The notes: a model not told the origin generated them from the letters alone. Counted from the stretch's first letter, positions 34,816-47,355 are shown. The stretch: 64,000 nucleotides of DNA from Microvirga sp. TS319 (GCF_041276405.1 NZ_JBGGGT010000002.1:1711001-1775000); one strand, 5' to 3'. Translations and numbers: made by a program.

Positions 34816-35019
34816 GAGGGTCGCGGAACGAGGGACTCCGGGCGGCTTCACGGGAGAGCGGGAAGATGTCGCGCTTTCAAAAGCCGGTTCACGTCTCCAT
34901 CTGGTTGATCTAGCGAACCGAATGGAGCGACTATACATTTGGCTCGAGGCGCTGCGGCCCGGCGGAGACGCGGGGTGCGCGGGAGCCGAGGGCGATAACA
35001 AGGGGTCGGTCGAAATATC

Positions 35020-35412
35020 ATGCTGCGGTTAGCTCAGGACAGTCTGATCCGGACGAAGCGGTTGCCACTCTCCGCTGCCGGCGGGTCACAGCCCCCTGGC
35101 GGCGACGATGATGGTCGCTCGAACACGGCCATCATCACAAAAGCTAAACCGCGGACGAAACGGCCGAACCTTTACCGCGTTCTTCTTTTGAACGACGATT
35201 ACACCCCGATGGAGTTCGTGGTGCATGTGCTGGAGCGTTTCTTCAATAAGAACCGCGAAGATGCGACCCGGATCATGCTGCACGTGCATCAGAACGGCGT
35301 CGGGGAGTGTGGAGTTTTTACCTACGAGGTTGCGGAGACGAAGGTGACCCAGGTGATGGATTTCGCCCGTAAGCACCAGCACCCTCTGCAATGCGTCATG
35401 GAAAAGAATTAG
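35020..35412 (+). CDS. clpS: ATP-dependent Clp protease adaptor
   Basis: A 130-residue N-end-rule adaptor for ClpAP. The core from about residue 45 is canonical: [18 protein letters not shown] with the Asn-Asp-Asp specificity pocket, then [24 protein letters not shown] contacting the ClpA N-domain. The first 40 residues are variable. ATG 35020 has only a distant AAGGGG, so the true start may differ slightly. The clpA gene follows after 29 bases. Confidence 0.94.
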   Translation: MLRLAQDSLIRTKRLPLSAAGGSQPPGGDDDGRSNTAIITKAKPRTKRPNLYRVLLLNDDYTPMEFVVHVLERFFNKNREDATRIMLHVHQNGVGECGVFTYEVAETKVTQVMDFARKHQHPLQCVMEKN

Positions 35413-35441
35413 CCGAGACCCGTCTCATAAAGGACAAGCCG

Positions 35442-37900
<2,459 letters not shown>

Positions 37901-37904
<4 letters not shown>

Positions 37905-38152
37905 CGAATGAGCTGAATGAGGCCCCGATCGAGGCCACCCGGATCATCGAGCCGCCGCCGAAGCCGTCCTGGCGCGAAAAGCGCGAGCGGCGCCGGCGCC
38001 GGCGGGTGTGGTTCGAGGAAATCCTCGGATGGGTCCTGGTCCCGGCGATCATCGTCGGCTGCTACTGGTCCCTGAAGGCGGGACTGGCCGCGATGGGGTC
38101 CTCTCCCGAGGCCCTCATGGAGGGTTTTAGGACGCTCACGGACGCTCTCTGA
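37901..38152 (+). CDS. Small membrane-anchored hypothetical protein
   Basis: An 83-residue protein whose ATG overlaps the clpA stop by four bases (ATGA), so it is translationally coupled to clpA. The N-terminal half is Pro/Glu then very Arg-rich (EKRERRRRRRVW). One membrane helix follows at about 42-62 (GWVLVPAIIVGCYWSLKAGLA). No family recognised; a role near the Clp system is only suggested by position. Confidence 0.65.
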
Positions 38153-38180
38153 CAAGAGGGTTGGGACGACGCTTTTGATG

Positions 38181-38224
38181 AAGCCGCATCGACGCCCTCG
38201 GGTGCCGGTGCGGCTTTCGTCTTT
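38181..38224 (+). terminator. Terminator of the clpA operon
   Basis: Stem AAGCCGCA/TGCGGCTT with an internally paired loop, then TTCGTCTTT. It begins about 30 bases after the stop codon of the small coupled gene. Confidence 0.75.
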
Positions 38225-38229
38225 CAGGT

Positions 38230-38346
38230 GCGGAGTCCGGCCTTGGAAGCCGGGTCCACTTTTTCGCACGAGCGATGCGCTCGTTCCGAGGAGGAAGCAT
38301 CGACTTGATCCTAAAAGTGCAAATTCACTTTTGGGTCCGATACTCT
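38230..38346. repeat. Family-1 palindromic intergenic repeat
   Basis: GGGTCCACTTTTTCGCACGAGCGATGCGC followed by GGAAGCATCGACTTGATCCTAAAAGTGCAAATTCACTTTTGGGTCCGATACTC, a slightly decayed pair of modules. Confidence 0.82.
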
Positions 38347-38376
38347 GGCAAGACACTTACCTAAGGTAATGGCAAC

Positions 38377-38952
38377 GTGACGAAGCTGATCGGTCTCTCG
38401 GGAAGTCTGCGCCAGGCCTCATACAACGCGGCATTGCTGCGAAGCGCATCGGGATTGATGCCGGAAGGAGCCGACCTGGTTGTCGAAACCATCCGGGGGA
38501 TCCCGCTTTACGACGGGGACGTGGAGGCTGCCGAAGGAATACCTGAGCGTGTGGCCGTCTTGAAGGACGCCATCGCGGCTGCGGACGGGTTGCTCCTGGT
38601 CACGCCGGAATACAACAATTCCATTCCCGGCGTTTTCAAGAACGCCATCGATTGGCTTTCGCGGCCGGCCGCCGACATCCCGCGTGTGTTCGGCGGCAAG
38701 CCGGTTGCCGTCATCGGGGCTTCTCCCGGTGGCTTCGGCACGGTGCTGTCCCAGAATGCATGGCTCCCCGTCCTACGGACCTTGGGTGCGGACCTTTGGT
38801 CGGGCGGCCGCCTGATGGTGTCCAGGGCCCAGAGCGTCTTCAACCAGGATGGAACCCTTGCAGACCAGAGGATCGAGGAGCAGCTTCGGACATACCTCCA
38901 GGGGTTCGTTGCCTATGCCGATACCATGCGCAAGAGGTCGTCCGCCCCCTGA
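38377..38952 (+). CDS. NAD(P)H-dependent FMN reductase (chromate/quinone reductase type)
   Basis: A 191-residue flavodoxin-fold reductase. The FMN phosphate-binding loop is GLSGSLRQASYN (residues 7-16) and the second flavin contact TPEYNNSIPGVFKNAIDW (about 75-93), the signature of the NADPH:quinone/azo/chromate reductase family (ChrR, YieF, SSUE-like). It reduces quinones or metals by two electrons. It starts at GTG 38377 with AAGG ten bases ahead; an ATG eight bases earlier opens only a three-codon frame. Confidence 0.92.
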   Translation: MTKLIGLSGSLRQASYNAALLRSASGLMPEGADLVVETIRGIPLYDGDVEAAEGIPERVAVLKDAIAAADGLLLVTPEYNNSIPGVFKNAIDWLSRPAADIPRVFGGKPVAVIGASPGGFGTVLSQNAWLPVLRTLGADLWSGGRLMVSRAQSVFNQDGTLADQRIEEQLRTYLQGFVAYADTMRKRSSAP

Positions 38953-38957
38953 TCCTA

Positions 38958-39063
38958 CAGCATCGGACGTGTAATCGAACCCGGATCCGATGGACTCTTT
39001 CCGGGAAGGAAGCATCGGATCGATCCCGAAAGTGCAAATCCGCTTTTCACGTCCGAGCCTCTA
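38958..39063. repeat. Family-1 repeat between convergent genes
   Basis: CAGCATCGGACGTGTAATCGAACCCGGATCCGATG and AAGCATCGGATCGATCCCGAAAGTGCAAATCCGCTTTTCACGTCCGAGCCTCTA. The last CTA is the minus-strand TAG stop of the GNAT-family gene. Confidence 0.82.
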
Positions 39064-40236
39064 ATCTTCGTCGCGATGCCTGAAGGGCATGGCTTCCGCC
39101 AATTCGCCGGCCGCCTCGGACACGTAAACACGCTCTTGATCGAGATACGCCTGAACCGCCCTGCGCAGGGATGGCTCGGCAATGTCGTGGGCCGAGGATG
39201 TGATCACCGGCCGGTAGCCGCGCGCGAGTTTGTGCTCCCCCTGCGCTCCCGCCTCCACACGGTCGAGCTTCCGCGCGATGGCGAACTCGATGGCCTGGTA
39301 ATAGCAGACCTCGAAATGCAGAAAGGGGTGGTCCTCGATGCAACCCCAGTTGCGCCCATAGAGACGCCTGTCGCCGATGAAGTTGATGGCGCCCGCAATA
39401 TGGCGGCCGTTACGTCTGGCCATGACGAGCAGCACGCGGTCGGCCATGCGCTCGCCGATGAGAGAGAAAAAGCGTCGGTTGAGATAGGGGCGGCCCCATT
39501 TGCGCGAGCCGGTATCCATGTAGAAAGCGAAGAACGCGTCCCAGTGCGCCTGCGTGATCTCACGCCCGGTCAGCCACTCGATGGAGATGCCGCCCGCCAG
39601 GGCGTCGCGCCTCTCGCGCCTGATCGCCTTGCGCTTGCGGGAAGCGAGCGCCGCCAGGAAATCCTCGAAGCTGCCGTAGCCTTCATTGAACCAGTGGAAC
39701 TGCTGGTCGTCCCGGCGCAGGAAGCCCTGCGCCGTCAGGGCGTCGAGATCCGCCTGCTGAAGAAATGTCGCGTGGATCGAGGAGGCTCCGATCTGTTCCC
39801 TCAGGGCTCGCAGCCCTGCAACGAGATGGGCGCGGACGGAATCGGCCTGCACGCCATCCGGAACGAGCAGGCGGGGTCCAGTCACCGGGGTAAAGGGCAC
39901 GGCCACCTGGAGCTTTGGGTAGTAATGCCCGCCGGCGCGCTCATAGGCGTCTGCCCAGGAGTGATCGAACACGTATTCGCCCATAGAATGGGACTTCACG
40001 TAGCAGGGGGCCGCTCCCAGGAGCTCACCATCCTGAGCCTCGACCAGCACATGCACGGGCGCCCAGCCGGTCTTGGGCCCGACGCAACCGGACTCCTCGA
40101 GAGCCGACAGGAAGGCGTGGGAAACGAAGGGATTGAACGGATCATCGTCGCCCGAACCTGTCCGAAGCGCGCAGGCATCCCAAGCGGCGGGGGAAACCGC
40201 TTTCAGTCCTTGGGCGATTTTGACCTGGAACGTCAC
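39061..40236 (-). CDS. DUF482 / GNAT-like acyltransferase (FemAB-related)
   Basis: A 391-residue protein of the family once called DUF482, with a FemAB/GNAT double fold. Conserved blocks are DDPFNPFVSHAFLSALEES near residue 30, YVFDHSWADAYERAGG near 95, RKAIRRERRDA near 205, the long RNWGCIEDHPFLHFEVCYYQ near 305 and GAQGEHKLARGYRP near 345. The family is thought to transfer acyl or aminoacyl groups, but no substrate is established. It is transcribed alone between repeats and its stop TAG is repeat-derived. Confidence 0.85.
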   Translation of the reverse strand: MTFQVKIAQGLKAVSPAAWDACALRTGSGDDDPFNPFVSHAFLSALEESGCVGPKTGWAPVHVLVEAQDGELLGAAPCYVKSHSMGEYVFDHSWADAYERAGGHYYPKLQVAVPFTPVTGPRLLVPDGVQADSVRAHLVAGLRALREQIGASSIHATFLQQADLDALTAQGFLRRDDQQFHWFNEGYGSFEDFLAALASRKRKAIRRERRDALAGGISIEWLTGREITQAHWDAFFAFYMDTGSRKWGRPYLNRRFFSLIGERMADRVLLVMARRNGRHIAGAINFIGDRRLYGRNWGCIEDHPFLHFEVCYYQAIEFAIARKLDRVEAGAQGEHKLARGYRPVITSSAHDIAEPSLRRAVQAYLDQERVYVSEAAGELAEAMPFRHRDED

Positions 40237-40265
40237 TGAATGGAAGGATCCCGCCGCTCGGACCT

Positions 40266-40372
40266 AGAGCAAGCATTCTGACGGGATCAGAATGCTTGCT
40301 CTATCTCTTGATGAAGCATCGTTCTTCGCGAAGAACCGGTTCCCACTTCTTCGCACGCTGCTCTAGAGCTAA
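40266..40372. repeat. Long perfect hairpin plus family-1 module
   Basis: AGAGCAAGCATTCTGA/TCAGAATGCTTGCTCT is a perfect 16-bp stem with a five-base loop (40266-40302). Like the family-1 and family-2 elements it is bounded by TAGAGC and GCTCTA. A GCATCGTTCTTCGCGAAGAACCGGTTCCCACTTCTTCGCACGCTGCTCTAG module follows. Confidence 0.85.
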
Positions 40373-40481
40373 TCACTCGACGGGTTCCTTGCAATATCGG
40401 TCCACCCGTCCTTCTTCCTTCGAAGATCGCGGCGATGGATCCCTGCCTGCGCCGGAAAGCCACGCGAGGCGGGAAGGCCGG

Positions 40482-41234
40482 TCAGGGAATGAAACCCTCG
40501 AACACCATCTGGTCCGCATGCTTCTCGGCTTTCGCGCGATCCTCGGGATTGCGTACGGTCCAGGTCATGACGGGGATATGGCCCAGGAGCCTGCTGAGGT
40601 AGGCGGAGGCGCAGGGCAGGTCCCTCACCCTCCAGGACAGGAAGTGCGGCTGGGTCTCCTCGAAATGCAGCAGGTTCGCCATCCGGTGCTTCTTCTCCGG
40701 GGGGAGGAAACTGTCTGCCTCCGACGCGTATTCCAGCTCGCCGATGAAGCCTCGCGTGATGTGCGGGGCGTTCTGGCGAAGATAGGCCAGGATGTCCGGA
40801 TCGAAGGACTTCACGACGAACGGGCCGCTGTAATCGGCCAGGATCTCGATCACGCGCTTCGTCAGGCGCATATCGCCGTTGAACTTGCTCTTCACCTCGA
40901 TCACGAGCGGAGTGCGCCCGGCGATCCTGGCAAGGTAGTCCTTGAAGGAGGGAATCTTGTCTCCGCCGAGAGTGCCGGAAATTTCGATCCCGGCGAGGGC
41001 GGAGAGATTGCGTTCGGCGACAAGCCCCGTCTCGCCGGTGACGCGGTCGAGGTCGAAGTCGTGAAAGACGATGACGTCGTTGTCGGCGGTCAGCTGAACG
41101 TCGAGCTCGATCGGAAAACCGCGCGCGATGGCCGCTTCCGCGGCCGAGATCGTATTTTCGACGATGCCGTTCGCTTTGTCATGGAGGCCGCGATGGGCGA
41201 TGGGCTTCGCGACAAGCCACTCAGGCGTATTCAT
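40482..41234 (-). CDS. Glycerophosphodiester phosphodiesterase family protein
   Basis: A 250-residue cytosolic GDPD. The catalytic TIM-barrel residues are visible: AHRGLHD (first His), ENTISA with IELDVQLTADN (metal-binding Glu and Asp) and VFHDFDLDRVTG (second His). It lacks a signal peptide. It hydrolyses glycerophosphodiesters from phospholipid turnover to glycerol-3-phosphate and an alcohol. The ATG overlaps the RidA stop by four bases, so the two are coupled. Confidence 0.92.
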   Translation of the reverse strand: MNTPEWLVAKPIAHRGLHDKANGIVENTISAAEAAIARGFPIELDVQLTADNDVIVFHDFDLDRVTGETGLVAERNLSALAGIEISGTLGGDKIPSFKDYLARIAGRTPLVIEVKSKFNGDMRLTKRVIEILADYSGPFVVKSFDPDILAYLRQNAPHITRGFIGELEYASEADSFLPPEKKHRMANLLHFEETQPHFLSWRVRDLPCASAYLSRLLGHIPVMTWTVRNPEDRAKAEKHADQMVFEGFIP

Positions 41235-41701
41235 TTGACTTCAAACATTCCTTCGACTTCGACGCAGGCATCGAGCGGCAGTTCTGCGACCCCGATGGTG
41301 GAGCGGGCATGACGACCCGCATCGCCGAGCACCTCGACCATGAGGTCGGAGGCGCCGTTCATGACCGGCGCGAGGGCGGCAAAGGTGGGAACGGCGTTGA
41401 TGAAGCCGCCGAGGCGAACGCAGCGCACCACGTTGTCGAGGTCGCCGACCGCGGCCTTCAGCTGCGCGAGCAGGTTGATGGCGCAAAGGCGCGCCGCCTG
41501 CTGACCGACCTCCGGAGAAATCTCCGCGCCGAGTTTGCCCTTGTGGGCGTCGGCAAGCTTGCCGTCCTGCCCGAGGCAGAGCTGCCCGGAGATGATGACC
41601 AGGTTGCCCGTGCGGACGAACGGCACGTAATTCGCTACCGGAGCGGCAGGAGTCGGCAGGGTGATGCCGAGGTCCTGAAGTTTCTTGTCGACTGCGCTCA
41701 T
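41231..41701 (-). CDS. RidA family enamine/imine deaminase
   Basis: A 156-residue YjgF/YER057c/UK114 family protein, longer subgroup. The family core is present: VRTGNLVIISGQLCL near residue 30, then the AAVGDLDNVVRCVRLGGFINA segment and the Arg-containing GRHARSTIGVAELPLDACVEVEG end. RidA proteins remove reactive 2-aminoacrylate-type intermediates formed by PLP enzymes. It is the first gene of a coupled pair with the GDPD, an arrangement common in this order of bacteria. Confidence 0.92.
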   Translation of the reverse strand: MSAVDKKLQDLGITLPTPAAPVANYVPFVRTGNLVIISGQLCLGQDGKLADAHKGKLGAEISPEVGQQAARLCAINLLAQLKAAVGDLDNVVRCVRLGGFINAVPTFAALAPVMNGASDLMVEVLGDAGRHARSTIGVAELPLDACVEVEGMFEVK

Positions 41702-41794
41702 GAGAGCCCTCTGCTGTAACAGTGTGGGGATTAGTGGCGGATGGCGCTAAAGGACGCAAGCCGGAACATTGCCCTGTCCTCAAGGTGCTCCTAT

Positions 41795-41925
41795 TTTCGC
41801 GTAGCGTACCCTGCGAAAAAGGTGAGGCCGGTTTTTTCGGCACCCGACGATGCGCTGCTGGACAAGGCGAGCGTCGGACGGATTCCAAAAGGCGGAATCG
41901 ACTTTCGGGGCCGATTTTTTGGCGA
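41795..41925. repeat. Degenerate family-1 repeat
   Basis: TACCCTGCGAAAAAGGTGAGGCCGGTTTTTTCGGCACCCGACGATGCGC followed by CGAGCGTCGGACGGATTCCAAAAGGCGGAATCGACTTTCGGGGCCGAT. Both modules are recognisable but decayed. It lies in the divergent gap between ridA and eipB. Confidence 0.7.
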
Positions 41926-41939
41926 ATTTTGGAGATGAC

Positions 41940-42776
41940 ATGCGTTCCCTTATGATGGCTGCCGGCCTTTCCTTCGCCATGGTTACTGTCGCCATGGCGG
42001 ATGTTGAGAAACCACCTGTTCATCTCATACCGCACAGAGCCGTATACGACCTGTCTCTCCTGCGCTCCGAAGGATCCAAGGGAGTCGAGACGGCGAGGGG
42101 CCGGATCGCCATGGAGTTCGGCGGCGATGCCTGCGAGGGCTATACCCTGAAGTACCGCCAGGTCACCGTGCTCGACAGCGGCGAGGCGGGCTCGCGCACG
42201 CTCGACACCCAAACTGCGACCTACGAGTCCGGAGACGGCCTGTCGATGCGCTTCAAGAGTACCTCGACGGCGCAGGGGCTCGTTCGCGACGGCGTCGACG
42301 GCGACGCTCAGCTGCGGCCCGACGGCTCGCTCAACGTCCGGTTCAAGCAGCCGCGCCACGATACCTTCGCGGCCACGGGACAACCGATCTTTCCGACCGA
42401 TCACATGAAGCGCCTGATCGAGACGGCGCGAAAGGGAGAGCATACCTATTCCGCGCGGGTCTATGACGGTTCGGACGACGGGAAGAAAGTTTATGAGACC
42501 CTGAGCGTCATCGGCAGCAAGATCGAGCCGGGAGCCGGGCAGAATGTGGAAGAGCCCGCCCGTCAGGAGGCCCTGGCCAAGGTGCCGCGCTGGCCGATGA
42601 CGATCAGTTACTTCGAGGAGGGCAAGGGGGACCGGGAGCCGGCCTATACGATCTCGTTCGAGCTCTATGATAACGGGATCGCCCGCGCCCTGAAGATCAA
42701 CTATGGCGAATTCGCCCTGAAGGGCGATCTCAAGAGCCTTGAGATCCCCCCCGTGACGAGCACCTGTCAGCGCTGA
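41940..42776 (+). CDS. eipB: Cell envelope integrity protein EipB family (DUF1849)
   Basis: A 278-residue periplasmic protein. Signal peptide of about 20 residues ([16 protein letters not shown]). The mature protein begins with HRAVYDLSL and runs as a long beta-spiral, ending TSTCQR. Two conserved Cys (DACEGY and STCQR) form the disulfide described for Brucella EipB. The family supports envelope integrity under stress. ATG 41940 has GGAG five bases upstream. The 3' end overlaps convergent dinB by 10 bases. Confidence 0.88.
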   Translation: MRSLMMAAGLSFAMVTVAMADVEKPPVHLIPHRAVYDLSLLRSEGSKGVETARGRIAMEFGGDACEGYTLKYRQVTVLDSGEAGSRTLDTQTATYESGDGLSMRFKSTSTAQGLVRDGVDGDAQLRPDGSLNVRFKQPRHDTFAATGQPIFPTDHMKRLIETARKGEHTYSARVYDGSDDGKKVYETLSVIGSKIEPGAGQNVEEPARQEALAKVPRWPMTISYFEEGKGDREPAYTISFELYDNGIARALKINYGEFALKGDLKSLEIPPVTSTCQR

Positions 42777-44044
42777 GGCTTGTTACGCAGGGCGATGCCC
42801 TTCTGAAGGGCAGCCGCCCCGAACTTGTCGCGGATCCGGTCGATGGCGGATTCCATCCGGGCCTGCCTGATCACGCTCTGATCCGCGAGATCGCCGCGAT
42901 CCGCCTCGGCCGCGTCGCACAGATCGGCCGCGCCGATCCCGATGAGACGATAGGCGGTGCCGTCGCAGGCCGCCTTGAGGAGCTGCCGCGCGGGCTCGAA
43001 GAGACGCGCGGCGAGCTGCGTCGGAGCCATGCCCGAGCGCGTGCGGGTGATAAGGCGGAAATCCTTGTCCTTCAGCTTCAGGGTGACGCTGCGTCCGGCA
43101 AGACCCGCCGCTTTCAGGCGCCGTGACACCTTTTCCGACAGACGCCAGAGAACGGGCTCCAGGTCGTCGAAGGACCGGAGGTCGGTTTCGAACGTGGTCT
43201 CCGCCGAGATGCTCTTGGTCTCCCGGTCCGGAGTCACGCGCCGCGCATCCTCGCCCCAGGCCAGCCGCGACAGGCGCTGCGCATCCCGGCCCAGAGCCTC
43301 GAACAGGGCTTTCAGGGACACATCGCGCAGATGGCCGATCTGCGTGACGCCGACCTTCGCGAGCCGGGCCTGGGCCGAGGCTCCGATGCCGGGAATCATG
43401 CCGACGGGCTTGTCCGCGAGAAAGGCCGGAGCCTCCTCCCGCCCGATGATCGAGAAACCGCGGGGCTTCTGGAAGTCGGAGGCGATCTTGGCGAGGAACT
43501 TGTTGTAGGACAGTCCCACGGAGATCGTGATCCCAATCTCCTTCTCGACCTTGTGAGCGAAGCGGGCCAGAGTCAGGGCAGGGCTCCCGTGGTGAAGACG
43601 CTCCGTCCCCGTCAGGTCGAGAAAGGCTTCGTCGATGGAAACCGGCTCGACGAGGGGCGTCAGCTCGAGCATCAGCGCCCGGACCTCATGCCCCGCCTTC
43701 CGGTATTTCTCGCCGTTGGGCGAGATCACCGCTGCGTGCGGGCAGAGCTTGAGGGCCTGGAACATGGGCATGGCCGAGCGCACCCCGTAGGTGCGCGCCA
43801 CATAGCAGGCGGTCGACACGACCCCGCGCTTGCCGCCCCCGATGATCACCGGCTTGTCGGCGAGGCTCGGGTCGTCGCGTTTCTCCACCGCCGCGAAGAA
43901 CGCGTCGCAATCCACGTGGGCGATGGAGAGCAGGTCGCGTTCCCGATGGCGGAGCAGGCGCGGAGACCCGCAGGCGGAGCACCGCTCCGCCAGGGGCGAG
44001 GCTGCGAGGCTGAGGCAATCGCGGCAGAGCGGAACGCTGGTCAT
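42767..44044 (-). CDS. dinB: DNA polymerase IV (Y family)
   Basis: A 425-residue translesion polymerase. An N-terminal zinc-ribbon-like extension (CRDC...CSAC, residues 7-25) is present in many alphaproteobacterial DinB proteins. The catalytic palm has [13 protein letters not shown] (Asp45, Asp47) and SIDEAFLD (Asp138, Glu139). The steric region [14 protein letters not shown] and the little-finger domain follow. All acidic residues needed for catalysis are present. It overlaps eipB tail to tail by 10 bases. Confidence 0.94.
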   Translation of the reverse strand: MTSVPLCRDCLSLAASPLAERCSACGSPRLLRHRERDLLSIAHVDCDAFFAAVEKRDDPSLADKPVIIGGGKRGVVSTACYVARTYGVRSAMPMFQALKLCPHAAVISPNGEKYRKAGHEVRALMLELTPLVEPVSIDEAFLDLTGTERLHHGSPALTLARFAHKVEKEIGITISVGLSYNKFLAKIASDFQKPRGFSIIGREEAPAFLADKPVGMIPGIGASAQARLAKVGVTQIGHLRDVSLKALFEALGRDAQRLSRLAWGEDARRVTPDRETKSISAETTFETDLRSFDDLEPVLWRLSEKVSRRLKAAGLAGRSVTLKLKDKDFRLITRTRSGMAPTQLAARLFEPARQLLKAACDGTAYRLIGIGAADLCDAAEADRGDLADQSVIRQARMESAIDRIRDKFGAAALQKGIALRNKPQR

Positions 44045-44086
44045 GGGTCAGGGACGGTCAGGGCAAAGGCACCTGGGGAAGGGCGG

Positions 44087-44377
44087 TTACTCGAACTCGG
44101 AAGGAGAGAGGGTCCAATGCGCCGCCATGATGTGCTCGGGCTTCGTATTCAATTCCTTGGCTAGGGCAACCAGCAGGGGCTCGTCGGAGGCCACGTAGTC
44201 CAGAATTCCGGTGAAAAAGCCGGGCTCCGAGGCCGCGGAGCGAATCGTGTCGGGCCTCAGCCCCGAAACGGCCAGAAAGCGGCTCATACGTTCCTCGTCG
44301 CTCGTGATGAACGCGAAAGCGCTCAAGGCGAGGTTCTCGGCTTCGTCTCTATTCATCCTTTTTAAGGGAGTGTTCAT
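44087..44377 (-). CDS. DUF3572 family protein
   Basis: A 96-residue helical protein matching DUF3572: NRDEAENLALSAFAFITSDEERMSRFLAVSGLRPDTIR, then FFTGILDYVASDEPLLVALA. No signal or membrane segment. Starts at 44377 or, two turns later, at 44356 (preceded by AAAAGG); neither has an ideal ribosome binding site. It lies divergently from divK, an arrangement conserved in Hyphomicrobiales. The function is unknown. Confidence 0.8.
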   Translation of the reverse strand: MNTPLKRMNRDEAENLALSAFAFITSDEERMSRFLAVSGLRPDTIRSAASEPGFFTGILDYVASDEPLLVALAKELNTKPEHIMAAHWTLSPSEFE

Positions 44378-44478
44378 GCTGTCGGTTTGCACTTCATCAA
44401 TAGGTGATGCTCTAACTATACCATCTCTCGAAGAAATGAGCCGGTGAAATGCTGCATCCGGCCTCAGGGACTGTGCCA

Positions 44479-44862
44479 ATGAAGAAGACCGTGCTCATCG
44501 TTGAGGACAACGAACTCAACATGAAGCTCTTCAACGATCTCCTCGAGGCCCATGGCTATGCCACGCTGAAGACCAGCCATGGCATCGAAGCCATGGAACT
44601 GGCGCGTGCCCACAAGCCGGACCTGATCCTCATGGATATCCAGCTTCCCGAGGTATCGGGCCTCGAAGTCACGCGCTGGCTCAAGGCCGACGAGGAATTG
44701 AAGTCCATTCCAGTGATCGCGATCACAGCCTTTGCCATGAAGGGCGACGAGGAACGAATCCGCGAGGGGGGCTGCGAAGCCTATATGTCCAAACCGATTT
44801 CCGTCGCCAAGTTCATTGCGACTGTGAAAACATACCTAGAGGCCGAAGGAGCTTCTTCCTAA
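44479..44862 (+). CDS. divK: Single-domain cell-cycle response regulator DivK
   Basis: A 127-residue receiver-only protein with [22 protein letters not shown] at the start, phospho-acceptor Asp53 in [19 protein letters not shown], Thr/Ala at [12 protein letters not shown] and Lys in YMSKPIS. The ELNMKLF and IQLPEVSG segments identify DivK. It relays between the PleC/DivJ kinases and the CckA-CtrA pathway. The pleD gene that usually follows is missing; an RNA-like structured region and repeats come next. Confidence 0.92.
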   Translation: MKKTVLIVEDNELNMKLFNDLLEAHGYATLKTSHGIEAMELARAHKPDLILMDIQLPEVSGLEVTRWLKADEELKSIPVIAITAFAMKGDEERIREGGCEAYMSKPISVAKFIATVKTYLEAEGASS

Positions 44863-44953
44863 CTGTCAAGCTGGTAGCCGGGCATTTTCGAGGAAAGCCG
44901 CCGATCCCGTTAACTTTTCTTGTAAAATGTAGCTTTTCAGGCACATAGACGCT

Positions 44954-45168
44954 TGCATCGGCTCTTGTTTCTAATATGTTCGAGCCAGTTTCCCGCTCAG
45001 GCGGAAGAAATGCCCTACGGATGCTCAGGTCCGCCGCATCTCCTGGGACTTCGTGGGCTCGGCCAGGCTGGAAGAGGATCGTTGCCTCCTCAACACCACT
45101 TCCAGCCGGCCACCCTCCATCCCTGGTCCTTACATAAGATCCATGCTGCGCCTCAGGGCGCTTTTTTA
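44954..45168 (+). ncRNA. Candidate structured non-coding RNA downstream of divK
   Basis: No coding frame is convincing here, yet the region folds strongly. An interrupted helix runs from about 45046 to 45129: GGAC/GTCC, GGG/CCC, GGCC/GGCC, then a perfect nine-bp GGCTGGAAG/CTTCCAGCC stem (45066-45074 with 45099-45107). Upstream are GATGC/GCATC (45020-45040) and GGCTC/GAGCC hairpins. A terminator, GCGCC/GGCGC plus six T residues, closes it at 45148-45167. The long interrupted hairpin is broadly like 6S-type RNAs but I cannot match it to a family. The promoter is not identified. Confidence 0.5.
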
Positions 45169-45219
45169 TTGCCGGAATCGCCTGGCCCCGACCTGTCCCG
45201 GCTCCCCTCAAGGTCAGAG

Positions 45220-45352
45220 CATCGGACGTGAAAAGCGGACTCCACTTCTGGAATTGAATCCGATGCTCCCTCCTGGAGGAGCGCATCGTTCGAGTGGACC
45301 CGAAGGGCCGCGTCAGCGGAGACCGGATCCACTTTTCCGCACGATGCGCTAA
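45220..45352. repeat. Family-1 palindromic intergenic repeat
   Basis: AGAGCATCGGACGTGAAAAGCGGACTCCACTTCTGGAATTGAATCCGATGCTCCC followed by GCGCATCGTTCGAGTGGACCC and GATCCACTTTTCCGCACGATGCGCTA. Beyond it, 45353-45513 holds no gene and forms the leader of the deaminase gene. Confidence 0.85.
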
Positions 45353-45513
45353 CTGTCTCCCGCAGCTATCCGCGTCCCGGCCGGACAGGGAGCGAATCAG
45401 CAGACTACAGCCTTCAGCTTGCAAGTTAAGCTTGGCCGTGACTATTCAGACGAATAGCGGATGCCCTACGGGAATATCCTGGAGCGCATCGTTTGAGAAA
45501 AAGGGGATCGATC

Positions 45514-47355
45514 ATGGACCAGCGCCCACCTTCAATGCCTCCGAAATCGGCCCTCACGCGGTTTTCCGTGGAGCCCCTGTCGACCATGACCCGGCGGCTC
45601 GCGGACGTCGCCTCCGGACGTGCTCCGGCGGATCTGGTCATCACCGGCGCGCGGGTGCTGTCGACCTACAGCGAGCGCATTGCGCCTGACCGGGAGGTTT
45701 GGATTTCAGGCGGGCGCATCGCCGCGGTGAAGCCTGCCGGGGCTCATGCCCGGGTGAACGGCACGCCCGGACGGATCTACGACGCCCGTGGCGGCATCAT
45801 CGCGCCAGGCCTCGTCGATCCGCACATCCATATCGAGAGCAGCATGGTCACGGCCTGCGCCTATGCGGAGGCGGCACTGCTCAACGGGACCACGACGATC
45901 TTCTGCGACAGCCACGAGATCGGCAACGTCATGGATGTCGCCGGCGTCGAGATGATGCTGGAGGACGCCCGTCACGCACCGCTCTCCATCTTCCTTACCG
46001 TGCCGAGCACGGTGCCCGCCACCTCGCCGGAACTCGAAACGGCGGGCGGAGACCTGACGCCTGAAAAGATCGCCGCGCTCTTCGACCGCTGGCCCGAAGC
46101 CGCGGCCCTGGGCGAGAAGATGGATTTCGTCCCCGTCACCATGGGGGACGAGCGGAGCCACGCGATCCTCGCGGCGGCGCTCGAGCGCGGGAAGCCGGTT
46201 TCCGGCCACATCTACGGGCGCGAGTTCGTGGCGGCCTATGCGGCGAGCGGCGTGACCGACACGCACGAGGCGATCGACCGCGACATCGCCGACGATCTGC
46301 TCGATGCGGGCATCTGGATCTTTTTGCGCGGCGGGCCCCCGACCACGCCGTGGCATTCCCTGCCGGAAGCGATCAAGACGATCACGGAACTCGGTGCCTC
46401 GCACAAGCGCATCTGCGTCTGCACGGACGACCGGGATGCGGACGATCTCATGCTGTTCGGCATGGATTGGGTGACGCGGGAGGCACGCCGGGCGGGCATG
46501 AGCCGCGAGCAGGCCTGGAGCATGGGGTCGCTTCATCCGGCCACCCGCTTCGGCATGGACGGCGAGATCGGCGGTCTCGGCGGCGGACGGCGGGCCGACC
46601 TGGTGCTGCTCGACGACGACCTGAACGTGCGCAATACCTGGTATGGGGGCGAACTCGTCGTCGAGGACAAGACGATCACTCCCGTGCTGGATCAGGCATT
46701 GTCCCATCGCTACCGCTATCCCGACGCGGCCTATCGGACGGTGCATATCCCGAGCGTTCCCAAGCTCGTCCCTGAGCTGCCGGAGCGGGACCGCACCGCG
46801 AACGTCATTCGCGTGGCACTGCCCGGCATCGTGCTCTTCCACGACAAGGTGAAGCTGAACAGGGCGGAGAGCTGGGATGACCTTCTCTCCAAGAACGATC
46901 TCACCTTCGTGACGGTCATCGAGCGGCACGGGCGGTCCGGCGGCAAGGGCGTTGCGCACGGGCTCTTGAAGGATTTCGGCCTGAAGAGCGGTGCGGTTGC
47001 GAGCAGCGTCGGGCACGATTCCCACAACATCATCGTGGCCGGCACCAACGAAGCCGACATGAGGGTGGCGCTCGATACGCTGATTGGGTCGCAGGGCGGC
47101 GTCTGCGTGGTCGACCGGGGCGAGGTCTCCGCGATGGTGCCGCTGCCGATCGCCGGGCTTCTGTCCGACAAGCGCGTTACCGAGGTGGCCGAGGAGACGC
47201 GCACCCTGAAGGCAGCCTGGGAAAAGGCGGGCTGCAAGATCCCGTATATGGGCTTCAACCTGATCCCGCTCTCGGTCATCCCCGAGATCCGCATCACCGA
47301 CAAGGGCTTGGTGCTCGTGCCCCAGATGGAGCTGGTGCCGCTCTTCGACGAATAG
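45514..47355 (+). CDS. ade: Adenine deaminase
   Basis: A 613-residue amidohydrolase converting adenine to hypoxanthine in purine salvage. Metal ligands are visible in [13 protein letters not shown] (HxH) and [12 protein letters not shown]. Other family marks are [41 protein letters not shown] and the C-terminal [18 protein letters not shown] with the extra metal site. ATG 45514 follows AAGGGG; 45493 is a possible earlier start. The TAG stop is the first triplet of a repeat cluster. Confidence 0.95.
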   Translation: MDQRPPSMPPKSALTRFSVEPLSTMTRRLADVASGRAPADLVITGARVLSTYSERIAPDREVWISGGRIAAVKPAGAHARVNGTPGRIYDARGGIIAPGLVDPHIHIESSMVTACAYAEAALLNGTTTIFCDSHEIGNVMDVAGVEMMLEDARHAPLSIFLTVPSTVPATSPELETAGGDLTPEKIAALFDRWPEAAALGEKMDFVPVTMGDERSHAILAAALERGKPVSGHIYGREFVAAYAASGVTDTHEAIDRDIADDLLDAGIWIFLRGGPPTTPWHSLPEAIKTITELGASHKRICVCTDDRDADDLMLFGMDWVTREARRAGMSREQAWSMGSLHPATRFGMDGEIGGLGGGRRADLVLLDDDLNVRNTWYGGELVVEDKTITPVLDQALSHRYRYPDAAYRTVHIPSVPKLVPELPERDRTANVIRVALPGIVLFHDKVKLNRAESWDDLLSKNDLTFVTVIERHGRSGGKGVAHGLLKDFGLKSGAVASSVGHDSHNIIVAGTNEADMRVALDTLIGSQGGVCVVDRGEVSAMVPLPIAGLLSDKRVTEVAEETRTLKAAWEKAGCKIPYMGFNLIPLSVIPEIRITDKGLVLVPQMELVPLFDE

